The notes under the pieces: model-generated | What the model saw: the letters and a program-made list of their open reading frames with translations, nothing else | Databases searched by the model: none | Told to the model about the DNA's origin: nothing | NCBI RefSeq assembly: GCF_937872355.1 | Contig: NZ_CALMSV010000172.1 | Coordinates: 1-47,435, forward strand | DNA length: 47,435 bases | Direction of reading: 5' to 3' | Source of the DNA: an uncultured Sphingorhabdus sp. | GTDB taxonomy: Bacteria > Pseudomonadota > Alphaproteobacteria > Sphingomonadales > Sphingomonadaceae | Translations under genes and position numbers: made by a program | In this document: positions 26,279 through 35,152 of the stretch, one piece after another | Position numbering within the stretch: position 1 is the first letter of the stretch | Layout: the number at the start of each line of letters is the position of its first letter

Positions 26279-27710
26279 GCGCGGCATTCCGCTGACTTTG
26301 CTGGCTCTCTCGGCCTGCGCGTCAGTCCCCGATACCGGAATCAGACCGGCAATGCAGACCGCCGAGACGGTTGCTGCCAGCCAGACATTTGCGCCGCGTG
26401 GCATTGGTTTCTGGCCGCCGGACCAATGGTGGCGGCGGGCAGGCGATCCGCAACTCACCGCGTTGATCGAAGAAGGGCTGACCAATGCGCCGCAGGTTGC
26501 CGTTGCCGTCGCGCGCATCCGCAGAGCGGAGGCCGAAGCGCAACGCATAGGCGCGGCGCGACTGCCTAACATTGGCGCGGAGGCGGAAGCTGGGGCGCGT
26601 CGCCAAAGCGGCAGTTTTGGCATTCCCGCGCAGTTCCTCCCCGGTGGCTGGACCGATTACGGGCAGGCCTCGCTGAGCTTTGGCTATGATCTCGATCTGT
26701 GGGGTCGTAATCGTGCCGCGCTGGCAGCGGCAACTTCCGAACTGCGCGCGGCGACAATCGACGCGGCGCAGGCGCGACTGGTGCTGTCGGTGTCAATCAC
26801 CGCCGCCTATGCCGAATTGGGTCGCGCCCACCGCGAACGCGACAATGCAGAAGCGGTGCTAACCAACCGACGGGCGACGCGCGACCTTGTGGCGCAGCGC
26901 GAGCGCAACGGCCTCGACAATCGCGCCAGTCTGCGCCTCGCCGATGTCGAAGTCGCAAGCGCGGAGCAGACGCTCGCTGGCGCCGAAGAGACCATACTTA
27001 TTCGCCGCAACCAGCTTTCCGCGCTTGTCGGCGCGGGGCCGGATCGCGGACTGACGATCACCCGTCCGCCGCTTTCGCCCTCAACGCCCGCCGGGGCTCC
27101 CGAAGGCCTGACCACCGATTTGCTGGGCAGGCGGCCCGATATTGTCGCCGCGCGCGAACGGGTCGAAGCGGCGGCTGCAAAGATCGAGCAGGCACGGGCG
27201 GGCTTCTACCCCTCGATCAACCTACGGGCGCTGATCGGCTTGCAGGCGCTGGGCATTGGCAATCTCATCGATTCGCAATCAGTTTTCGGGTCGGTTGGTC
27301 CTGCAATCAGTTTGCCAATCTTCGACGGCGGCGGGCTGAAGGCGCAATATCGCGGCGCGATCGCCGCCTATGACGAGGCGGTTGCCAACTATAACCAGAC
27401 CGTGATCACCGCTTATCAGCAGGTTGCCGATGCCGTGACCCAGCGCGATGCGGCGGACAAACGGTTGGAAGCCGCGCGCGCTGCCCTTGCGGCAAGCGAG
27501 GATGCGCTTGCGCTGCTGCGCCAGCGTTACAGCGCAGGTCTGTCCAGCTATCTCGAAGTTCTCGCCAGCGAGCGCGGAGTCCAGGAACTGCGCCTCGCCG
27601 TCATCGCCCTCGAAACTTACGAACGCGGCGCAACGCTGGCGACGATCCGCGCGCTTGGCGGCGGGTTCGACGCGCGTCAAACGCCCCCAGCAGGAAATGC
27701 CGACCGATGA
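26268..27710 (+). CDS. NodT/OprM-family outer-membrane efflux lipoprotein
   Basis: A 480-residue outer-membrane factor. A lipoprotein signal ends in LLALSAC (Cys17). Two TolC-like repeats follow: WWRRAGDPQLTALIEEGLTN opens the first, and LGRRPDIVAARERVEAAAAK plus ARAGFYPSINLRALIG mark the second. ATG 26268 starts at the signal peptide. It overlaps the thioesterase gene by 11 bases and the EmrA gene by an ATGA. It would form the outer-membrane channel of a tripartite pump with the next two products. Confidence 0.9.
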   Translation: MSVRRGIPLTLLALSACASVPDTGIRPAMQTAETVAASQTFAPRGIGFWPPDQWWRRAGDPQLTALIEEGLTNAPQVAVAVARIRRAEAEAQRIGAARLPNIGAEAEAGARRQSGSFGIPAQFLPGGWTDYGQASLSFGYDLDLWGRNRAALAAATSELRAATIDAAQARLVLSVSITAAYAELGRAHRERDNAEAVLTNRRATRDLVAQRERNGLDNRASLRLADVEVASAEQTLAGAEETILIRRNQLSALVGAGPDRGLTITRPPLSPSTPAGAPEGLTTDLLGRRPDIVAARERVEAAAAKIEQARAGFYPSINLRALIGLQALGIGNLIDSQSVFGSVGPAISLPIFDGGGLKAQYRGAIAAYDEAVANYNQTVITAYQQVADAVTQRDAADKRLEAARAALAASEDALALLRQRYSAGLSSYLEVLASERGVQELRLAVIALETYERGATLATIRALGGGFDARQTPPAGNADR

Positions 27711-28852
27711 CCGACGCAGCAGACACAGCCCCCGCTGTCGATCCGGACGTTTCCGCTTCCCGCAAGGCAACGCGCAAGAAGTGGCTGCGGCGGCTAGTCG
27801 TCGTGCTGGCTATTGTTGGCCTCTGCTGGGGTGCCTGGTACTATCTGGTTGCCCGCAACCATGTCAGCACCGACAATGCCTATGTGAACGCGCAGATGGC
27901 GCAGGTCACGCCGCTTGTTGCCGGTTCGGCGATCGAAGTGCTGGTTGAAGACACGCAGCAAGTAAAGGCGGGGGACGTACTGGTCCGGCTCGATCAGGCG
28001 AATGCAAAGATTGCTGTCGCCCAGGCCGAGGCCGATCTTGCCGCCGCGCGCCGCCGGTTCAGCCAAACGGTCGCGACCAATAGCGCGCTTTCGGCGCAGG
28101 TCGACAGCTCCAGCGCCGGTCTGGTGCAGGCTCAGGCGCGGCTGCGGACAGCACAGGCAGAGTTAGACAAGGCCCGGATCGACTTGCAGCGCCGCGAGGC
28201 GGTCGCCGCCAGCGGAGCGGTTTCGGGCGAGGAACTGACACAGGCGCGCAGGTCTTTTGCCACCGCCAGCGCTGCGCTCGACGCCGCGCGCGGCGGGATT
28301 TCCGAAGTCGGCTCGGTCCGCCGTGTCGCCCAAGGCCAGCTCGCCGCGAACGACGCACTTGTGCGCGGTTCGAGCGTCGAGACCGACCCCGCCGTGCGCG
28401 CTGCCAAGGCCCGGCTCGATGCGGCCTTGCTCGATCTTGAACGCACCGAAATCCGCGCTCCTGTTTCGGGCGTGGTCAGCCGCTTGCAGGTGCAGATCGG
28501 CCAGCGCCTGAATCCCGGCCAGACGATCATGACCATCGTTCCGCTCGAAAAGCTCTATGTTGATGCCAATTTCAAGGAAGGGCAGCTCGGTCGCGTCCGC
28601 GTCGATATGCCGGTCAAACTGACCTCAGACCTCTATGGCGGCGATGTGGTCTATCGCGGCAAAGTCGTCGGACTGGCAGGCGGCACCGGCTCCTCTATGG
28701 CCGTGATCCCGGCGCAGAATGCAACCGGCAATTGGATCAAGACCGTCCAGCGCTTGCCGGTACGGATCGAACTCGATCCCGCAGACCTGCGCCAGCATCC
28801 CTTGCGCGTCGGGCTGTCGATGGAAGTCGAAATCGATGTTTCGGGAAACTGA
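27707..28852 (+). CDS. emrA: EmrA-type membrane fusion protein
   Basis: A 381-residue periplasmic adaptor. A cytoplasmic N-terminus and one membrane segment (LRRLVVVLAIVGLCWGAWYYL) precede the lipoyl half-motif NHVSTDNAYVNAQMAQVTPLV. A long coiled-coil hairpin (about residues 105-220) follows, then the second lipoyl half (IRAPVSGVVSRLQVQIGQ) and a beta-barrel domain (VDANFKEGQL). This is the HlyD/EmrA pattern. It links the EmrB transporter to the outer-membrane factor. Confidence 0.9.
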   Translation: MTDAADTAPAVDPDVSASRKATRKKWLRRLVVVLAIVGLCWGAWYYLVARNHVSTDNAYVNAQMAQVTPLVAGSAIEVLVEDTQQVKAGDVLVRLDQANAKIAVAQAEADLAAARRRFSQTVATNSALSAQVDSSSAGLVQAQARLRTAQAELDKARIDLQRREAVAASGAVSGEELTQARRSFATASAALDAARGGISEVGSVRRVAQGQLAANDALVRGSSVETDPAVRAAKARLDAALLDLERTEIRAPVSGVVSRLQVQIGQRLNPGQTIMTIVPLEKLYVDANFKEGQLGRVRVDMPVKLTSDLYGGDVVYRGKVVGLAGGTGSSMAVIPAQNATGNWIKTVQRLPVRIELDPADLRQHPLRVGLSMEVEIDVSGN

Positions 28853-28858
28853 CCCGCG

Positions 28859-30388
28859 ATGACGGCCGTGGCGGCCGCCTATAGCGGACTGTCTCCGTCG
28901 CAGCGCCTGATTGCGGCGATTGCACTCGCCTTTGCCAATTTCATGGTCATCCTCGACCTGACCATTGCCAATGTCGCCGTGCCGCATATCGCGAGCAGCC
29001 TTGGCATCACGCTGGAGCAAGGCACCTGGATCATCACCTCCTATGCCGTTGCCGAAGCCATTTGTGTGCCATTGACGGGATGGATGGCAGGCCGGTTCGG
29101 TTCGGTCCGAACCTTCATGGCCAGTATGCTAGGCTTCGGTGCCTTCTCCTTCCTCTGCGGCATTTCGGTATCGCTTGAAATGCTGGTCATCTGCCGGATC
29201 GGCCAGGGGATCGTCGGTGCATTCATGATGCCCCTGTCGCAAACACTGCTGCTCAAGGTGTTCCCGCCGGACAAGCAGAATTACGCGATGGGCCTTTGGG
29301 CCGTCACGACGCTGCTGGCCCCGGCCCTAGGCCCGATCTTCGGTGGCTATCTGACCGACAATTACAGCTGGCACTGGATATTCCTGATCAATATCCCTGT
29401 CGTGCTGCTGTGCCTTTTTGCCTGCTGGCGGCTTGTCCGTCCGCTGGAAACCGAGCGCAGTATCCTTCCGGTCGATGTCATCGGTCTTGTGCTTCTCATC
29501 TTTGCGGTCGGCTGTCTCCAGCTTGTTCTCGATCTAGGGCGGACGCATGACTGGTTTGGCGATCCGATGATTGTCGCGCTCACGGTCGTCTCGGCTATTT
29601 CGTTCCTGTTTTTCGTCATATGGGAGCTGACCGAAGATCATCCGATCGTCGATCTGCGCGTATTGCGGCATCGCGGTCTGAGTGTCAGCTTGCTTGCGCT
29701 CGGCATCAGCTTTGGCGCCTATTTCGCCGGGTTCGTTATCGTCCCGCAGTGGCAGCAGGCATGGCTTGGCTATACCGCGACGCAAGCCGGCATGTCTTCC
29801 TCATTTACCGCCATTGCCGCCTTGCTGACGGCCCCCCTCGTTGCGATGCTGGCTCCGCGCTTCGATCCGCGTCTGCTTGTCTCCGGCGGCATCGTCTGGC
29901 TCGCGGCGCTGGCGCTCACCCGGACATTCTGGACCACCGATTCCGATTTCTGGACACTGACCATCCCGCAATTCGTGCAGGGACTGGGCATGACCTTTTT
30001 CATGATCCCGCTTATCGGCCTTACGCTCAACACGGTGGAAGAGCATGAGGTCGCTTCCGCTGCTGGCCTCCAAAGCTTTGTTCGAACCATCGCCACGGCT
30101 TTTGCCACGTCGGTATCGCTGACATACTGGGGCGATACCCAGCGCGCCGCGCGCAACGATGTTGTCGGCGCGCTTCAGCCGGAAGCAGTGCAAACGCAGT
30201 TGTCTGGCATGGGGTTCTCACCCGAACAGGTCCGCCAAGTGCTGAGCAACATGGTCGAAATGGAGGCGACCACGCTCGCAGTCATTCACGTCTTCTGGGC
30301 AACCTCCGCCATGCTTCTCATCGCCGCCGCCCTGATCTGGCTAGCCCCACGCCCGAAGAAGTCGGGAGGCATGACGATAGGACATTGA
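28859..30388 (+). CDS. emrB: EmrB-type DHA2 MFS drug transporter
   Basis: A 509-residue transporter with about 14 membrane segments, characteristic of the DHA2 family. The family motif is seen at NFMVILDLTIANVAVPHIA, followed by EQGTWIITSYAVAEAICVPLTGW and GRFGSVRTF. It starts six bases after emrA. With the fusion protein and outer-membrane factor it forms a proton-driven tripartite pump for hydrophobic compounds. On this element it may export the toxic substrate or products of the catabolic pathway, or an unrelated toxicant. Confidence 0.92.
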   Translation: MTAVAAAYSGLSPSQRLIAAIALAFANFMVILDLTIANVAVPHIASSLGITLEQGTWIITSYAVAEAICVPLTGWMAGRFGSVRTFMASMLGFGAFSFLCGISVSLEMLVICRIGQGIVGAFMMPLSQTLLLKVFPPDKQNYAMGLWAVTTLLAPALGPIFGGYLTDNYSWHWIFLINIPVVLLCLFACWRLVRPLETERSILPVDVIGLVLLIFAVGCLQLVLDLGRTHDWFGDPMIVALTVVSAISFLFFVIWELTEDHPIVDLRVLRHRGLSVSLLALGISFGAYFAGFVIVPQWQQAWLGYTATQAGMSSSFTAIAALLTAPLVAMLAPRFDPRLLVSGGIVWLAALALTRTFWTTDSDFWTLTIPQFVQGLGMTFFMIPLIGLTLNTVEEHEVASAAGLQSFVRTIATAFATSVSLTYWGDTQRAARNDVVGALQPEAVQTQLSGMGFSPEQVRQVLSNMVEMEATTLAVIHVFWATSAMLLIAAALIWLAPRPKKSGGMTIGH

Positions 30389-30397
30389 ATATGCAGC

Positions 30398-30413
30398 GAC
30401 CGTCGCAACGGTC
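30398..30413. terminator. Weak bidirectional hairpin between emrB and traD
   Basis: GACCGT and ACGGTC form a 6-bp stem with a CGCA loop between the convergent emrB and traD genes, touching the traD stop. No clear U-tract follows on either strand, so termination is only suggested. Confidence 0.3.
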
Positions 30414-30639
30414 ACGTTTCGCTCTCCGACTCAAACGCGCGCTTCCCTTTACGCTTCCAGAGCACCAGCGCTTGCTCGCGATCTTCGCCGCGCAGTTTGA
30501 CGGCGACCGTTAGGAACGCGCCGTAGAGCGTGGCGCGATCATCGTCGGTGAGCTCGACCAGTCCAGCCTTAGCGACAAGGCCGCCCAGTTCGATGAGTTG
30601 CCGCGTGCGTTCACGGCGTTTGACCTGCCAGTCGCGCAT
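30412..30639 (-). CDS. traD: TraD-like mobilization protein
   Basis: A 75-residue protein beginning MRDWQVKRRERTRQLIELGG and containing LVAKAGLVELTDDDRATLYG and LVLWKRKGKRAFE. This is the small TraD found beside TraA relaxases of Ti-type and sphingomonad elements. The start at 30639 is preferred because upstream in-frame sequence is not family-like and overlaps traC. It probably acts as a relaxosome accessory protein. Confidence 0.8.
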   Translation of the reverse strand: MRDWQVKRRERTRQLIELGGLVAKAGLVELTDDDRATLYGAFLTVAVKLRGEDREQALVLWKRKGKRAFESESET

Positions 30640-30661
30640 GCCGGTTCGCGCCTTTCGTGCC

Positions 30662-30967
30662 TCAAGCCGATGCCGCGCCGCCGTCAGCCGCGCGAGCGCT
30701 GTCCGGTTGGCGCTCAACTCCGTTGCCGCGTTTGCGCGCCGTCCCTTGAAAGAAGGCGGCACCGCGCTTGCGCCAGCTCTCCTTTCGCGCGGCGTCAGCG
30801 TTTCCGGCGACATCGAGCAATGCGCCTGCCAGCGTTTCGGCGTCGCTGGCATCGGCCCCGGTCGCGATGACCAGCTCGCCGAGTTGCAGAACGCGGCGTT
30901 CCTTGAGGTGCTTCGCCTTGTCGGCCAGCGCTTTCAGTTCGGAATCGATATCGCGGGGTTTGCGCAT
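30662..30967 (-). CDS. traC: TraC-like mobilization protein
   Basis: A 101-residue protein starting MRKPRDIDSELKALADKAK with a charged, probably coiled-coil N-terminus, then VLQLGELVIATGADASDAET and SWRKRGAAFFQG. This is the small TraC-type accessory protein next to TraA relaxases. ATG 30967 is preceded by GGAGACAC. It is divergent from the relaxase gene, with the oriT-like site in the gap. It is expected to bind oriT DNA and assist nicking. Confidence 0.75.
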   Translation of the reverse strand: MRKPRDIDSELKALADKAKHLKERRVLQLGELVIATGADASDAETLAGALLDVAGNADAARKESWRKRGAAFFQGTARKRGNGVERQPDSARAADGGAASA

Positions 30968-31035
30968 CTTGTGTCTCCATCGAGAGGTGATGCGCCGATC
31001 ATAATATCGCGCCGCGCCGTTTGCTTCAGGGTCGT

Positions 31036-31110
31036 CGGGACAGTCTGGAACCACCTAGTCCCGAGCAGGATTTTATCATGGGAGGGCGCGCTTATACGTC
31101 GTGCCGACGT
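31036..31110 (+). other. Candidate oriT with nic-like core
   Basis: In the gap between traC and traA, GGGCGCGCTTATACGTCG (31084-31101) resembles, as I remember them, the conserved GGGCGC-N2-TTA nic region of Ti/RSF1010 (MobQ) origins. An inverted repeat ACGTCG/CGACGT (31096-31110) directly abuts it. A second inverted repeat, CGGGAC/GTCCCG, lies at 31036-31063. Position and motif both suit the adjacent relaxase. Confidence 0.6.
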
Positions 31111-31139
31111 GCGGTTAGTGGCGTAGATGGATGGCCGTC

Positions 31140-34025
31140 ATGGCGATCTTCCATCTCTCGGTTAAAGTCATCAGCCGATCGAGCGGGCGCAGCGCTGTGG
31201 CCGCAGCAGCCTATCGCGGGGCCGAGCGGCTGCATGACGAACGGCTCGACCGCGACCATGACTTCACCAACAAGGACGGGGTCGTCCATTCCGAAGTGCT
31301 GCTGCCGGAAGGCGCGCCGGAGGAATTCGCCGACAGGGAAAAGCTCTGGAACGCCGTCGAGGCCGCCGAAAAGCGGAAGGATGCGCAGCTTTCCCGTGAG
31401 GTCGAATTTGCCATTCCGCGCGAGCTGACCAGGGAACAAGGCATCGAGCTGGCGCGCGAATTCGCCGAGGCCGAGTTCGTCGAGAAGGGCATGATCGCCG
31501 ACCTCAATGTCCATTGGGATATTGGCGCGGACGGTCAGCCCAAACCCCACGCCCATGTCATGCTCACCATGCGCGAGGTCGGCAAAGACGGGTTCGGCGC
31601 GAAGGTGCGCGAGTGGAACAAGGCCGAACTGGTCGAGCAGTGGCGCGAGCGCTGGGCCGATCGCGTCAATCAGCGCCTGGCCGAACTCGATATCGACGCG
31701 CGGATCGATCACCGCAGCCTGGAGGCGCAGGGCATTGCGCTGGAGCCGCAGGACAAAATTGGCCCCGCAGCTTCACGCATGGGCGTGCGCGGGCTGGAGG
31801 CCGAACGGATCGAAGAACACCGGGCCGTCGCGCAGCGTAATGGCGAGCGGATCATTGCCAATCCGGCTGTCGCATTGGACGCGATCACGCACCAACAGGC
31901 GACGTTCACGCCCCGCGACCTTGCCATGTTCGTGCACCGGCACAGCGACGGCAAGGAGCAGTTCGATTTGGCCATGGGCGCGGTGCGCGGATCATCCGAC
32001 CTGATCGCGCTGGGCAAGGATGGACGCGGCGAAGAGCGCTTCACATCGCGCCAGATGATCGAGACCGAACAGCGGCTTGGCCGCGCATCGGAATTGCTGG
32101 CAGAACGCGAGCGGCATCAGGTCGAAGATCGTGGCCGGGAAGGTGCGCTGGCGCGCTCTGCGGAGCGCGGGCTGGTGCTATCCGGCGAGCAGCGCGCGGC
32201 GTTCGAGCATGTGACCGTTGGGCGCGGCCTCAGTGTCGTTGTCGGCTATGCCGGGACTGGCAAGAGCGCGATGCTGGGCGTGGCGCGCGAGGCATGGGAG
32301 AGCGCTGGCTACACCGTTCGCGGTGCGGCGCTGTCCGGCATTGCCGCCGAGGGGCTGGAGCATGGGTCTGGCATAACTTCGCGAACCATTGCCAGCCTTG
32401 AACATCAGTGGGGACAAGGCCGCGAACATCTGACATCGCGCGACGTGCTGGTGATCGACGAAGCGGGCATGGTTGGCACGCGCCAGATGGAGCGCGTTCT
32501 CTCCCATGCCGCCGATGCAGGCGCGAAAGTTGTCCTGGTTGGGGACCCGCAGCAGCTCCAGGCTATCGAAGCCGGAGCCGCCTTTCGAGCGATCCACGAA
32601 CGCCACGGCGGCGTCGAAATCAGTGAGGTGCGGCGCCAGCATGAAGGCTGGCAGCAGGACGCGACCCGGCATCTTGCCACCGGTCGCACGGGCCTGGCCG
32701 TTCAGGCTTATGGCGAACGCGGCATGGTGCATGTTGCCGAGACGCGGGAGGCAGCGCGCGGCACACTGATCGAGCGCTGGGATCGCGACCGTCAGACCAG
32801 CCCCGGCGATACGCGGATCATTCTCACCCACACCAATGACGAAGTGCGCGAGCTTAACGACGCTGCGCGCGAGCGGATGCGTGACGCGGGCGGGCTGGGC
32901 GGTGAAGCATCCATAAAGACAGAGCGGGGAGAGCGTGCCTTTGCGTCCGGCGACCGCATCATGTTTCTACGCAACGAGCGCGAACTTGCCGTCAAGAACG
33001 GGACGCTTGGCACCGTCGAACAGGTGACGCCGCAGCGCATTGCCGTCCGCACCGATGATGGCCGTAAGGTTGCCTTCGATACTAAGGATTATGCACACAT
33101 CGATCATGGCTATGCCGCGACGATCCACAAGGCGCAGGGCATGACTGTTGACCGTGCGCATGTGTTGGCAACGCCCGGGATGGACAGCCACGGGGCCTAT
33201 GTCGCGCTGTCGCGCCACCGTGATAGCGTGGACCTTCACTATGGCCGTGCAGACTTTGCAGACCAGCTGAAACTTGTCCGCACCCTCAGCCGCGAGCGCG
33301 GCAAGGACATGGCGAGCGACTACAAGCCCGAGCGGGCATTCGCCGAACGGCGCGGCATCACCTTCCGCGAGCGCATTGTCGAAATCGCCCGCCAGTTGCC
33401 GGAGCGTGCGAAGTCGATCTTCGCCGGATTCCGCCCGCAGGCCAACCGCCTCGAAGCGCTGCCAAGCGATCAGGCTGGCCTGTCCGATCAGCGCCGGGCG
33501 GTCGAACGTTATGCCCGCGCCGCCGCCGACATCGGGCAGATGCGCGAACAGGGATTGCCGGTCCTGCCACACCAGCGCGACGCACTGGAGAAGGCCGGAA
33601 AGGCGCTTGATGCGATCCGGCCATATGGCGCCGCCGACCTCGCCAGCGCCTTGCAGCGCCAGCCCTCGCTGGCCCGTGAGGCCGCTGATGGTCGCAGCCA
33701 GGGCGCGATCCGCGCCATGCAGCTTGAAGCGGAAATCCGCGCAGACCCGTCGAAACGCGCCGACCGCTTCGTCAGCGACTGGCAGCGGCTGGGGCAGGCT
33801 CGCCTGACCATGCAGCGCGAGGGTGATGCCAAGGGCGCAGCGCAGGCGTCCAGCCGCATGGCCGGGATGGCGAAAGGCCTTGAGCGCGACCCACAGGTGG
33901 AATCGCTCCTGCGCAACCGGACGCGTGAACTCGGGATCGGCAAGGACATCTCGCGAGAATTGTCCCGCGACCTTGCCGCCTCCGTGTCGTTCGAGCGGAC
34001 CCGCTCGATTGGAATGAGCCTGTAA
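31140..34025 (+). CDS. traA: TraA/MobA-family relaxase-helicase
   Basis: A 961-residue Ti-type TraA protein. The MobA/MobL relaxase domain (about 1-220) starts MAIFHLSVKVISRSSGRSAV, with candidate Tyr25 in AAYRG and metal-binding H125, H137 and H139 (HWDIGADGQPKPHAHV). A RecD-like helicase follows with Walker A GYAGTGKS (369-376), Walker B LVIDEAGMV and a late YAATIHKAQGMTVDRAHV motif. ATG 31140 is used; ATG 31131 adds three residues. It nicks oriT and unwinds the strand for transfer. With no coupling protein or secretion genes nearby, transfer must rely on another conjugative system. Confidence 0.92.
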   Translation: MAIFHLSVKVISRSSGRSAVAAAAYRGAERLHDERLDRDHDFTNKDGVVHSEVLLPEGAPEEFADREKLWNAVEAAEKRKDAQLSREVEFAIPRELTREQGIELAREFAEAEFVEKGMIADLNVHWDIGADGQPKPHAHVMLTMREVGKDGFGAKVREWNKAELVEQWRERWADRVNQRLAELDIDARIDHRSLEAQGIALEPQDKIGPAASRMGVRGLEAERIEEHRAVAQRNGERIIANPAVALDAITHQQATFTPRDLAMFVHRHSDGKEQFDLAMGAVRGSSDLIALGKDGRGEERFTSRQMIETEQRLGRASELLAERERHQVEDRGREGALARSAERGLVLSGEQRAAFEHVTVGRGLSVVVGYAGTGKSAMLGVAREAWESAGYTVRGAALSGIAAEGLEHGSGITSRTIASLEHQWGQGREHLTSRDVLVIDEAGMVGTRQMERVLSHAADAGAKVVLVGDPQQLQAIEAGAAFRAIHERHGGVEISEVRRQHEGWQQDATRHLATGRTGLAVQAYGERGMVHVAETREAARGTLIERWDRDRQTSPGDTRIILTHTNDEVRELNDAARERMRDAGGLGGEASIKTERGERAFASGDRIMFLRNERELAVKNGTLGTVEQVTPQRIAVRTDDGRKVAFDTKDYAHIDHGYAATIHKAQGMTVDRAHVLATPGMDSHGAYVALSRHRDSVDLHYGRADFADQLKLVRTLSRERGKDMASDYKPERAFAERRGITFRERIVEIARQLPERAKSIFAGFRPQANRLEALPSDQAGLSDQRRAVERYARAAADIGQMREQGLPVLPHQRDALEKAGKALDAIRPYGAADLASALQRQPSLAREAADGRSQGAIRAMQLEAEIRADPSKRADRFVSDWQRLGQARLTMQREGDAKGAAQASSRMAGMAKGLERDPQVESLLRNRTRELGIGKDISRELSRDLAASVSFERTRSIGMSL

Positions 34026-34036
34026 GGAGACGCAAA

Positions 34037-34819
34037 ATGGACAATGCCGATACCGAAGAAGTGACACTGGACATGGGGGCGGAGCCCGAGCCCAAGCCCG
34101 AGCCTGCCAAGGTCGAACAAGCCGCCAACGCTGAGACTGAGGCCGATCCCGCTGCCGAGGCGTTCGCACGACTTGAAGGCGAAATGGCCTTAATGCGTCG
34201 CGCCGTCCAGCATCTTGCCGCCGAGCGGGCGGATATCGTCATCCCGGACTATGGCAAGACATTGGGCGGGATGGTGAAGCGGCTTGACGCGATATCAGCC
34301 AGTCTTGGCGATATCACGGAACATCCCGCAATGCAGATGACACCAGAGAGCTTTGGGGCGCGAATCGAGGCTGTCGCCTTGGCAGCGCGGCGTGCCGATC
34401 AGGAACGCATTGAACAGGCCCACAAAGACTCTTCGCAAGCAACGCCGGGTTTAAGCGCGGCACTTACAGAGGGGAGAACCGCCGACGAGCAAAAGCGTCG
34501 TTTGTGGCAGGGCATGGGCGGCGGCGTGCTGGCAGCCATATTGCTCTGGTCGTTCCTGCCCGGCACTATTGCACGCACCGTGCCGGAGAGCTGGCATTGG
34601 CCCGAGCGTATGGCGGCGAGGGTGACCGGCGAATCATCGCGTTGGGATGCAGGCGCGCGCCTCATGCAGACCGATAGTCCGCAAGCATGGAGTGCGCTGG
34701 TGGAAGCCGCTGACCTATTGCGCGATAACCGAGATGCGATTGACGCTTGCCGGAAATCAGCCTCAAGATCACCGCAGCCAGTGCGATGCACGGTCAAGAT
34801 TCGTGCCAGAAGCCGATAA
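34037..34819 (+). CDS. DUF6118-like membrane protein
   Basis: A 260-residue protein 11 bases after the relaxase gene. It has an acidic, proline-rich N-terminus (EPEPKPEPAK), a helical part (FARLEGEMALMRRAVQHLAA; DYGKTLGGMVKRLDAIS) and one membrane segment (GGGVLAAILLWSFLPGTIAR), followed by a C-terminal region with CRKSAS near the end. I recognise it as the DUF6118 type that regularly follows TraA genes in sphingomonads. Function is unknown; it may place the relaxosome at the membrane. Confidence 0.7.
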   Translation: MDNADTEEVTLDMGAEPEPKPEPAKVEQAANAETEADPAAEAFARLEGEMALMRRAVQHLAAERADIVIPDYGKTLGGMVKRLDAISASLGDITEHPAMQMTPESFGARIEAVALAARRADQERIEQAHKDSSQATPGLSAALTEGRTADEQKRRLWQGMGGGVLAAILLWSFLPGTIARTVPESWHWPERMAARVTGESSRWDAGARLMQTDSPQAWSALVEAADLLRDNRDAIDACRKSASRSPQPVRCTVKIRARSR

Positions 34820-34900
34820 CGAAGCTCAGCGAGAACGCCGGAAGGGCTCGCAAGACTATCCCAGAGAGGGGCATAACTGCCCACTCAATCCCAGATAAAA

Positions 34901-34921
34901 TGTGGGATCAAATGTGGTTTC
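34901..34921 (+). promoter_or_regulatory. Candidate integrase arm-type sites, right end
   Basis: TGTGGGATC (34901-34909) and TGTGGTTTC (34913-34921) are direct repeats with the same 12-bp period and orientation as the left pair. They lie 56 bases before the right att core. The second copy is the least conserved. Confidence 0.55.
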
Positions 34922-34976
34922 AACTTTCCGAAAAAGTCATTTTATCCTTTGAAAACAAAGAGATAAATCACTTGAA

Positions 34977-34991
34977 TGGTAGCGGAGGAGG
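34977..34991. other. attR core within tRNA-Met
   Basis: TGGTAGCGGAGGAGG is the 3' end of the tRNA-Met gene including CCA and equals the left repeat at 7644-7658. Confidence 0.8.
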
Positions 34992-35053
34992 GACTTGAAC
35001 CCCCGACCTACGGATTATGATTCCGACGCTCTAACCAGCTGAGCTACTCCGCC
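34977..35053 (-). tRNA. tRNA-Met (CAT)
   Basis: A complete 77-nt cloverleaf on the minus strand. The acceptor is GGCGGAG/CTCCGCT, the D stem GCTC/GAGC, the anticodon stem CGGA/TCCG with loop ATCATAA (anticodon CAT), and the T stem GGGGG/CCCTC with loop TTCAAGT; CCA is encoded. G1 pairs with U72, so it is not an initiator tRNA, and overall sequence is that of elongator Met. Its 3' end serves as attachment site of the element. Confidence 0.93.
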
Positions 35054-35152
35054 AACCTGTTCGAACCGCGCAGGGCGCGGGACAGGACGCGGCCTATAGG
35101 CATGCGCGTCCGCAGGGTCAATAGCCGGATTGCAGGCGTTAGGCACCAAATA

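Larger units (their letters stand above)
7644..34991. mobile_element. Integrative and mobilizable element in tRNA-Met
   Basis: A segment of about 27.3 kb is bounded by the 15-bp direct repeat TGGTAGCGGAGGAGG at 7644-7658 and 34977-34991. The right copy is the 3' end of an intact tRNA-Met gene, the usual target of tyrosine integrases; the left copy is an orphan 3' fragment. Inside lie an integrase next to the left end, two AlpA-like genes, a relaxase module with oriT-like site, an efflux operon and a catabolic cluster. No coupling protein or type IV secretion genes are seen, so it looks mobilizable and not self-transmissible. Outside genes (exosortase locus, fadH operon, flagella) look chromosomal. 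Confidence 0.85.

Noticed and set aside
32967..34169. 400-residue minus-strand frame across the relaxase 3' end
   Set aside because: Antisense to a clear TraA gene and the DUF6118-like start; composition is of mirror-codon type.
7644..34991. Fully self-transmissible conjugative element
   Set aside because: No coupling protein, VirB/Trb genes or pilus genes are present between the att repeats.
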